Below, piece by piece: positions 6,862 to 14,055 of a stretch of DNA of 21,198 bases. Position 1 is the first letter of the stretch. The number at the start of each line of letters is the position of its first letter. Source of the DNA: DATGQT01 sp035304085. Its GTDB lineage: Bacteria > Bacteroidota > Rhodothermia > Rhodothermales > Rubricoccaceae. Under the pieces are notes generated by a model, which searched no databases, had not been told where the DNA came from, and saw only the letters and a list, made by a program, of their open reading frames with translations. The stretch is from contig DATGQT010000345.1 of assembly GCA_035304085.1 (NCBI GenBank), forward strand, positions 1-21,198. The letters are read 5' to 3'. The position numbers and the translations under genes are program-made.

Positions 6862-8849
6862 CGACCCGAGTGGCAATCGGCGCAGGCGGTGCCGAGCGGT
6901 TTGAAGCGCACGAAAGTCGTGCCATCGGGGGCCGACTCGGTGCGGTGGCACGCGGCGCAGGGCACGGCCTCGTGGGCGCCGTCGAGCGGGAAGCGCGTCC
7001 GGCTGTGATCGAAGGCGGCGATGGTGAAGGCCTGCGTGTCGTGGCAGGAATCGCAGGTCTGGTCCTCGAACTGGCCCCGGTGCGGGCTCAGGACGGGCGG
7101 CGGCTCCAGCGTGCTGCCCTCGCCGTGGCAGCTCGCGCATTCGGTCGAGAGCCCGGCGAAGCGGCGGACGACGCGGCCGTCGGGGAGGGTCTCGGGGGCG
7201 TGGCAGGCTGTGCACGCGGTGCCCACGTGCGCGCCCGTCAGCGGGAAGCCCGTCTGGCTGTGGTCGAAGGTCGCGAGGTCCCAGTCGGTCGTGTTGTGGC
7301 ACTCGGCACAGCGCGTGACCCCGCCGGCGTCGGCGAACTCGTCGCCGTGCGGGTTCAACTCGGCGTGGCACGACTCGCAGGCGCCGGCGACCTGGAAGTC
7401 GGGGGCGAGGTCGCCGGGGTCGGTGGCGTGGCAGGCTGAGCAGGGCGTGGCGAGGTGGGCGCCGGTGAGCGGGAAGGCCGTCTCGGCGTGGCGCTCGATG
7501 CCGAAGGCGGTCGGGAGCCAGGCGTCCTGGCCGTGGCAGTTGTCGCAGACGGGCCCGCCGGGGTCGTCGGCGAAGGCGCCGGCGTGGGGGTCCCGGTGGC
7601 ACGAGAGGCACGTCTCGGCCGCGATGGGCGGGAACGTCACGCCGCGCGTGGGGCCGGTGAACGTGATCGAGATCGCGGCGTCGTCGCGCGCGCCGTGGCA
7701 GCTCGCGCAGTCGATCCGGCCGTGGGCGCCGACGAGGGCGAAGCCGGTGTGGGCCTCGTGGTCGAACCGGTCGGCGTCGAACGAACTGCTCATCTGCTGC
7801 CAGCCGGCCGTGGTGTGGCACGTCGCGCAGTCGGTGCCGAAGGCGCCGTCGTGGGCGTCCTCGTGGCACGACTGGCAGGAGGCGTGCTCGACGCCCTCGA
7901 ACTGGCGGCGGGGGCCGCTCCCCGGATGGCAGCTCGCGCAGGCGATGGCGGCGTGGGCGCCGGTGAGCGGGAAGCCGGTGCGGGCGTGGCTGAAGTTGGG
8001 CGTGGTGCCCCACGTCGCGCTGCCGTGGCACGAGGAGCACTCCTGGCCGCGGAACTGGCCGCCGTGGGGGCTCTCGTCGGCGTGGCAGCCGCGGCAGCTC
8101 GTCGAGAGGCCCTCGAAGCGCGCGGCGCCGCGGCCGGCGTCGCCGTGGCAGGCCGAGCATTCCGCGTTGGCGTGGGCGCCGACGAGGGCGAAGCCGGTGG
8201 CGGCGTGGTCGAAGCCCGAGACGTCGTCCCAGCCGCGCGGGGAGTGGCAGGCGTCGCACGACTCGTCGGCGAAGGTCTGGCCGTGCGGGTTCTCGTCGCG
8301 GTGGCACGTCTCGCAGTCGTCGCCGAGGCCGAGGAACGTCTGGTCCAGCCGGCCGGCCTGGCCGAGGACGCGGCGCACCTCGGGGTCGGTGACGTGCGCG
8401 GGCCGGTGGCACGAGCGGCACGTGGTGTTGACGTGGCGGCCGACGAGGCGGTAGCCGGTGTCGCCGTGGTCGAAGGTGCCGGTGGCAAGGCGGACGGGGT
8501 CGAAGCTGCGGCCGAAGTGGTCCTTGTGGCACGAGGCGCACGCCCGGCTGACGGTGGCGTGGAACCCGCGCCGCTGCGCGATGCGCGTGCGGAGCGGGGT
8601 GTGGCACGAGAGGCACTTGTCCGGGTCGATGCCGCGCTGGCCGAGCTGGTGGCAGCTCGTGCAGTTGCGGATCCCTTCGAGGTGGGCGTGCGCCGCCGTC
8701 AGCTCGCCCGGCGAGATGAGCTGGGCGCGCGCCGGGACGGCGAGGAGGGCGAGGAGCAGGAGGGACGACAGACCACGGACGGCGGACCACGCGTGGCAAC
8801 TGGCCCGTGGTCCGCCGTCCATCGTCCGTGGTCTCTGAAGCCGGTTCAC
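6858..8849 (-). CDS. Multiheme c-type cytochrome with 23 CXXCH motifs, 663 aa
   Basis: A signal peptide (about residues 22-43, ending PARAQ) precedes 23 CXXCH sites between C63 and the last residues (CADCHSGR). Most sites come as CxxCH-xDxNPHG or CxxCH-xxxxW pairs separated by FDHxxTGFxLxGAH, the module type found in the 28-heme protein. The two are clearly related paralogues, but this one has no recent tandem block. Its role is probably periplasmic electron transfer between the membrane b cytochrome and the 28-heme protein; the order is inferred from gene order. The GTG at 8849 overlaps the TPR gene's stop (GTGA). An ATG at codon 10 (8822) is an alternative. Residues about 6-28 are encoded by a heptad array, so the N-terminus may be recently remodelled. 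Confidence 0.93.
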   Translation of the reverse strand: MNRLQRPRTMDGGPRASCHAWSAVRGLSSLLLLALLAVPARAQLISPGELTAAHAHLEGIRNCTSCHQLGQRGIDPDKCLSCHTPLRTRIAQRRGFHATVSRACASCHKDHFGRSFDPVRLATGTFDHGDTGYRLVGRHVNTTCRSCHRPAHVTDPEVRRVLGQAGRLDQTFLGLGDDCETCHRDENPHGQTFADESCDACHSPRGWDDVSGFDHAATGFALVGAHANAECSACHGDAGRGAARFEGLSTSCRGCHADESPHGGQFRGQECSSCHGSATWGTTPNFSHARTGFPLTGAHAAIACASCHPGSGPRRQFEGVEHASCQSCHEDAHDGAFGTDCATCHTTAGWQQMSSSFDADRFDHEAHTGFALVGAHGRIDCASCHGARDDAAISITFTGPTRGVTFPPIAAETCLSCHRDPHAGAFADDPGGPVCDNCHGQDAWLPTAFGIERHAETAFPLTGAHLATPCSACHATDPGDLAPDFQVAGACESCHAELNPHGDEFADAGGVTRCAECHNTTDWDLATFDHSQTGFPLTGAHVGTACTACHAPETLPDGRVVRRFAGLSTECASCHGEGSTLEPPPVLSPHRGQFEDQTCDSCHDTQAFTIAAFDHSRTRFPLDGAHEAVPCAACHRTESAPDGTTFVRFKPLGTACADCHSGR
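8771..8833 (-). repeat. Heptad array forming an inverted repeat at the start of the 23-heme gene
   Basis: On the minus strand the units are ACCACGG, ACGATGG, ACGGCGG and ACCACGG, then two unrelated heptads, then GTGGTCC, GCCGTCC and GTGGTCT. The second set is the reverse complement of the first less one unit (ACGATGG). The left arm (8771-8791) pairs with 8806-8833, which carries the extra 7 bases. It lies inside codons about 6-26 of the cytochrome gene. Confidence 0.85.
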
Positions 8850-9547
8850 CGCTCCACCAGGATGGGCTCGAAGGCGGGGAGCGGCGGGTGGCCGGGCGGC
8901 ACGGTGCCGGGCGCCGCCGCGGGCGTGGGGGCCGCGCCGGGCGCCGGGCCTGCGGGCGAGGCGGCGCCGGAGGCGAGGGCGTCGAGCTGGGCGAGGGAGG
9001 TGCGGGCCTGCTCGGCGAGCGCCGCGTCCTGCGTCTGCGCCGCGACCCGGCCCCAGGGGCCGCGGGCCTCGTCGTAGCGGCCGGCGTTGGCGTGGAGGGC
9101 GCCGAGGTTGTAGAGGCCGGCGGGGTCGTCCGGGTAGCGGTCGAGGAGGGCCTCGGTGACGCGGAGGGCGTCGTCGGGGCGGCCGGCTTCGGCGTAGACG
9201 AGGGCGAGGTCGAGGCGGGCCTGGCGGTGGTCGGGGGCCACCTCGAGGAGCTGCTCGTAGCTCGCGGCGGCGTCTTCGAGCTGATGGGCGTCCTGCTGGA
9301 GGCGGGCGAGCTCGAGGAGGGCCGCCGTGTCGGCGGGCGCCTCCTCGACGCGCTGCTTGAGCGCCATCAGCCGGGTGTGGAACGCCGGGGCCACGTTGTC
9401 GGCGGAGGGGGCGGGCGCGGCGCCCTCCGACGTCAGGCGCGGCTGCTCGGCCGGCGCGGCCGGGCCGCCCTGCATGAGCACGAAGGCGACGAGCAGGACG
9501 AGCGACCCTCCGAGGAGGGCGAATTGGAGGCGCGGGGAGAGCTTCAT
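8846..9547 (-). CDS. Membrane-anchored TPR protein, 233 aa
   Basis: A single N-terminal membrane anchor (residues about 9-25) is followed by TPR helices from about 58 to 180. Recognisable repeats include ELARLQQDAHQLEDAAASYE, DLALVYAEAGRPDDALRVTE and NLGALHANAGRYDEA. The tail is Pro/Ala-rich and ends PAFEPILVER. The layout resembles CcmH/NrfG-type TPR proteins that assist heme attachment to c-type cytochromes. In front of two genes needing 51 hemes, an assembly or scaffold role is plausible but not shown. Its stop overlaps the start of the 23-heme gene. Upstream, 97 bases separate it from the haem-binding-domain gene, the only sizeable gap in the upper operon. That gap holds a heptad array and no promoter I can recognise. 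Confidence 0.85.
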   Translation of the reverse strand: MKLSPRLQFALLGGSLVLLVAFVLMQGGPAAPAEQPRLTSEGAAPAPSADNVAPAFHTRLMALKQRVEEAPADTAALLELARLQQDAHQLEDAAASYEQLLEVAPDHRQARLDLALVYAEAGRPDDALRVTEALLDRYPDDPAGLYNLGALHANAGRYDEARGPWGRVAAQTQDAALAEQARTSLAQLDALASGAASPAGPAPGAAPTPAAAPGTVPPGHPPLPAFEPILVER

Positions 9548-9557
9548 GGCGGGGGGA

Positions 9558-9585
9558 GACCGCCGACGACCGACGGCCGACGGCG
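9558..9585 (-). repeat. Degenerate heptad array upstream of the TPR gene
   Basis: The units GACCGCC, GACGACC, GACGGCC and GACGGCG lie in the 97-base gap before the TPR gene, ten bases from its ATG. They share the GAC-G-C framework with the array at 8771-8833. Confidence 0.7.
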
Positions 9586-9644
9586 GCGACAGGGGCGAGG
9601 CGGCGAGCGGAGCGACGGTCCGCGGATAGCGCGTCAGGCGGGGG

Positions 9645-10112
9645 TCAGTGGTCGCGGCCTCGGCGGCGACGGCGGCCGTCCTCGGCTTCGGGGAAGGTGC
9701 CGGCCCAGGCGCGGAGCACGGCGAGGTCGGCGTCCGAGACGCGCGCCTCGGGGTGGATGAGGAGGTAGGCCGGGAGCGGCATCTCGCCGTCCTCGACCTT
9801 CTCGACCATCTCGTGCGGGAGCTCGGCCCGGTCCTCCGGGTCCATCCGCCCCCACGCGGAGAGGTTGTACTCGTCGCGCGCCCGGTGGACGTCCCGCACG
9901 ACCAGCCAGGAGACGGGGGCGAGGTAGGCCGTCCACGTCCAGCGCGTCTCGTTCGAGTGGCAATCGTAGCAGGACCGGCGGAGGACGCGCTCGACCTCGG
10001 GCGGGCCGTCGAAGTCGGCCGTCACGGGCGGGTTGGTCCGGGGGAGGGGGACGAGCTGGAGGGCACCGAACACGGCGAGGGCGCCGAGGGCGAGCTTGGC
10101 GGGGCGGCGCAT
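9645..10112 (-). CDS. Haem-binding-domain (PF14376-like) monoheme protein, 155 aa
   Basis: An N-terminal hydrophobic anchor or signal (about residues 6-22) precedes a compact domain. It carries RSCYDCHSNETRW, with CXXCH at C48-C51-H52, then APVSWLVVRDV, NLSAWGRM, GEMPLPAYLLIHPEA and VLRAWAG. This ordered pattern is that of the small periplasmic haem-binding domain family; a Met in GEMPL or a His could be the distal ligand. The ATG at 10112 forms TGATG with the stop of the b-cytochrome gene and is preferred over a GTG one codon earlier. A small one-heme protein could hand electrons from the membrane cytochrome to the multiheme chain. The C-terminus is a basic RRRRRGRDH tail. Confidence 0.9.
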   Translation of the reverse strand: MRRPAKLALGALAVFGALQLVPLPRTNPPVTADFDGPPEVERVLRRSCYDCHSNETRWTWTAYLAPVSWLVVRDVHRARDEYNLSAWGRMDPEDRAELPHEMVEKVEDGEMPLPAYLLIHPEARVSDADLAVLRAWAGTFPEAEDGRRRRRGRDH

Positions 10113-11083
10113 CACGTCCAGCCGTAGCCGAAGGCGATGGCGACGGCGATGTGGACGAGGAGGATGAGGGCCATCACGATGGCCAGCGGGAGGTGGAACG
10201 TGTGCCAGTAGCGGAACAGTCGGCCGAATGGGGTGAGGAGCGTGCGCTGCTGCGCGAGGCGGCGGTATCGGTCCCCGAGCTCGAGCAGGCGCGCCTGCGC
10301 CTCGGCGCTCACGCCGGCCGCGCGGAGCGTGGCGCGGAGCCGGCGCGCATCGCGGCGGGCGGCGAGGTCGTGGCGGGCGGCCAGGGCGAGGGCGTGGAGG
10401 AGCCCGCGCGGGGCGGGGACCTCCGCCAGCACCAGCGCCTGCCGCTCCGCCGGGAGCCCGGCCGCCTCGATCTCAGCCAGCAACGCCTCCCGCTCGGCCT
10501 CCAGCTCCTGCATCGTGTGGAACTGCCCGTTCAGCGTCTTCGGGATGCGGACGTACACGTACCGCCCCACGATCCCGCTCGACACCACGAGCACCATGCT
10601 CCAGAACGCGATGGAGACGAGCCCTCCCACCTTGAACGAGGTGTGGAGCATGATGAGGAAGGGGCCGAGCGTGCAGAGGAAGATGTGGAAGGAGAGCCAG
10701 TCGCGGAGCTTGCCCAGCCCCGCGAGGCGGCCCCACCGCTTCCGCAGCATGTACGACGACACCCCCAGCGCGATCATCGCCGTGCCCACGACGGCCAGCC
10801 GGTTGCCGACGAGGCCCGTCGGCCGGAAGAGCGCGTGGTCCGGGCTCCACGCGCGCTCGTGCATCGGGAGGAGGTAGTAGTCGAGCCCCCACACGAGGAA
10901 GAAGCCGGCCACGGCCACCCACGTCACGCCGAGGGCGACGTGGTAGACGCGCGCCCACGGGCTCGGCTTCGGACGGAACGAGGCGGGCGGCGGGCCGGCC
11001 GGCCTGACGGCGCGAGCCGTCGCCGAGGCAGGAGGGGCGGCCACGGGGGCGGGCGAGGGTGGGGCGGGGGGAGCGGTCGTCAT
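10112..11083 (-). CDS. Membrane protein, probable diheme cytochrome b (quinol/quinone reaction), 323 aa
   Basis: There are five predicted membrane segments, near residues 46-66, 93-112, 130-148, 155-178 and 294-318. Histidines H133 and H147 in segment three, and H297 and H311 in segment five, are each 14 residues apart. This spacing is expected of two bis-His b hemes stacked across a membrane between two helices, as in cytochrome b-type proteins. A charged helical stretch (about 185-285) joins segments four and five. Residues 1-42 are Pro/Ala-rich. As first gene of the string it is the obvious membrane partner of the c-type cytochromes. The ATG at 11083 is preferred because the sigma-54 site lies just upstream; an upstream start at 11170 would put the promoter inside the gene. 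Confidence 0.8.
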   Translation of the reverse strand: MTTAPPAPPSPAPVAAPPASATARAVRPAGPPPASFRPKPSPWARVYHVALGVTWVAVAGFFLVWGLDYYLLPMHERAWSPDHALFRPTGLVGNRLAVVGTAMIALGVSSYMLRKRWGRLAGLGKLRDWLSFHIFLCTLGPFLIMLHTSFKVGGLVSIAFWSMVLVVSSGIVGRYVYVRIPKTLNGQFHTMQELEAEREALLAEIEAAGLPAERQALVLAEVPAPRGLLHALALAARHDLAARRDARRLRATLRAAGVSAEAQARLLELGDRYRRLAQQRTLLTPFGRLFRYWHTFHLPLAIVMALILLVHIAVAIAFGYGWT

Positions 11084-11099
11084 GGCGCGCGGCGCCTCC

Positions 11100-11114
11100 G
11101 CAAACGCGGTGCCA
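11100..11114 (-). promoter_or_regulatory. Sigma-54 promoter (-24/-12) of the cytochrome operon
   Basis: The minus strand reads TGGCACCGCGTTTGC. This matches the core consensus TGGCAC-N5-TTGC at all ten specified bases, with the required GG-N10-GC spacing. Transcription would start near 11088, about five bases before the ATG at 11083, giving an almost leaderless mRNA. By rough count, about 0.04 such perfect sites are expected by chance in both strands of this window. It lies at the correct place and orientation for the operon, and a sigma-54 activator is encoded nearby. Confidence 0.8.
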
Positions 11115-11202
11115 GCGGCCGAAGAAGCGGCGGAGGCGACGGTGGCCTCGCGGTGGCTCGGTGTCCGCACATAGTTTAGGGGCCGTGCTCTCCCCGGCCC
11201 CC

Positions 11203-12222
11203 ATGCGCCTCCGCCCCCTCCCGCTCGCGCTCCTCGCAGGCGGCCTCGCCGTCGTCCTCGCCGGCTGCCTCGACGACGCCGAGCGCGGTAACCCCCTCGA
11301 TCCCCTTTCGGAGAACTACGTGGATGAGGGCGAGGTCGCGGGCGCGGTGGTGCGGGCGTCGCGGCCCTCGGAGGGGGTGCCGGGGGCGACGGTGCGCCTG
11401 CGCCCCACCGAGGGCGGCGCCGAGCTCGTCGACGCCGTCGGGGGCGACGGCGCGTTCCGCCTGGGCGGCGTGCCCCCGGGCACCTACACCCTCACCGCCG
11501 AGGCGCCCGGCTACGCCTCGGCCGACACCACCGTCGAGGTCGCCGCTCCGCAGCCGACGGTGGGCGTGGTGCTCCCGCTCAACGCGCTCCCGAGTGTGAC
11601 GGAGCAGAACGTGCACACCGAGCGCATCAACCGCTTCTTCCCGCTGCCCCAGACCTTCAGCCGCCTCGTCGTCGAGGCGACCGTATCCGACCTCGACGGC
11701 CTCGGCGACGTCGCCTCGGTGGACCTCGTCATCCCGGACTTCGACGGCTTCCGGGCGCCCCTGCTGGCGGTGACGGGTACGGAGGGCGGGTTCGCGCGAA
11801 CGTTCCTCGAGGAAGAGCTGCCCGTGGGGCTCCAGGACTTCCTCGGCCACAACCTCTACATCGAGGTCACGGACCAGTCCGGCGCGACGGCGCGCGGGGA
11901 GGACGCCCACGTCACCCGTATCGTTGAGTCCATACCACTCGCGTCATCCCCTATCGGGGGGGCTCCTGTTACACCCCCGTTCGCCATGACGTGGCAGGCG
12001 CTGTCTCTCCCATACGCCTTCACCTGGCGCGTCGAGGTCTTCTACGTGCCTGTGCCTGGCCAAAGCGTACCCGTGTTCGAGGTCGAAGGGATTCCGAGCA
12101 CGCAAACGGAGCTGGTGTTCACTGAGGACCTCGTGTCGGGCAACTACCAGTGGTTCGTGTCGGCCATCGATGCCTTCGGCAACCTCGCCCGCTCGGTGGA
12201 GGCGGGCTTTAGCGTCCCGTGA
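11203..12222 (+). CDS. Lipoprotein with carboxypeptidase-regulatory-like domain, 339 aa
   Basis: A lipoprotein signal peptide ends in LAGC (lipid-modified Cys22). Residues about 46-128 (VAGAVVRASRPSEGVPGATV, then GGVPPGTYTLTAEAPGY) form a carboxypeptidase D regulatory-like beta-sandwich, common on Bacteroidota surface proteins. The rest is strand-rich (DLDGLGDVASVDLVIPDFDG) without a family I can name. The gene diverges from the cytochrome operon. A TAGTTTAG box at 11172-11179 resembles the Bacteroidota -7 element TAnnTTTG. From about 11925 the DNA turns visibly less GC-rich with rarer codons (ATA, ACA, CAA, AAA), unlike the first two thirds. Function unknown; envelope location is well supported. 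Confidence 0.85.
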   Translation: MRLRPLPLALLAGGLAVVLAGCLDDAERGNPLDPLSENYVDEGEVAGAVVRASRPSEGVPGATVRLRPTEGGAELVDAVGGDGAFRLGGVPPGTYTLTAEAPGYASADTTVEVAAPQPTVGVVLPLNALPSVTEQNVHTERINRFFPLPQTFSRLVVEATVSDLDGLGDVASVDLVIPDFDGFRAPLLAVTGTEGGFARTFLEEELPVGLQDFLGHNLYIEVTDQSGATARGEDAHVTRIVESIPLASSPIGGAPVTPPFAMTWQALSLPYAFTWRVEVFYVPVPGQSVPVFEVEGIPSTQTELVFTEDLVSGNYQWFVSAIDAFGNLARSVEAGFSVP

Positions 12223-12261
12223 ACCGATCCCGTCGGCGGGGGTATTGAGACGGGTCTGCAC

Positions 12262-12286
12262 AGGCTGCGCAGATCGTGCGCAGCCT
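12262..12286 (+). terminator. Perfect hairpin behind the lipoprotein gene (terminator or operator)
   Basis: Arms AGGCTGCGCA and TGCGCAGCCT are exact reverse complements around a GATCG loop. The site lies 40 bases after the lipoprotein stop and 155 bases before the sigma-54 activator start. No T-tract follows. It could end the lipoprotein transcript. Alternatively, the TGCGCA half-sites could bind the Fis-type dimer made next door. Confidence 0.5.
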
Positions 12287-12440
12287 TCGCACGTCACCCG
12301 GCGCCGCCCGAGCCGCGCTCGCAAATGCGGGGCCATCCCCGGTGGCCGTTCCGGCCGTGCACCCCCGCTTGGCCTCACGTTTGCGTTTGGCGGGCGTACG
12401 ATCCTCCCACCCCCGCCGGCCTCGCCACGCCCCGACTCCG

Positions 12441-13982
<1,542 letters not shown>

Positions 13983-13986
13983 GCGC

Positions 13987-14018
13987 GCAGGCGCGCGAGA
14001 ACGCAGGCGCGCAAGCGC
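13987..14018 (+). repeat. Octad array between the activator and kinase genes
   Basis: The units GCAGGCGC, GCGAGAAC, GCAGGCGC and GCAAGCGC begin four bases after the activator's stop codon. Two units are identical and two are variants. It is another instance of a short array at a gene junction. Confidence 0.7.
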
Positions 14019-14055
14019 GGGGCGAGTTCGTTAGACTGCCTGCACGCCTGCGCTC

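Noticed and set aside
6862..8799. Upstream extension of the 28-heme cytochrome frame to 8799.
   Set aside because: This part is Arg/Pro-rich shadow of the 23-heme gene in another frame. The ATG at 6861 with its ATGA overlap and signal peptide is a better start.
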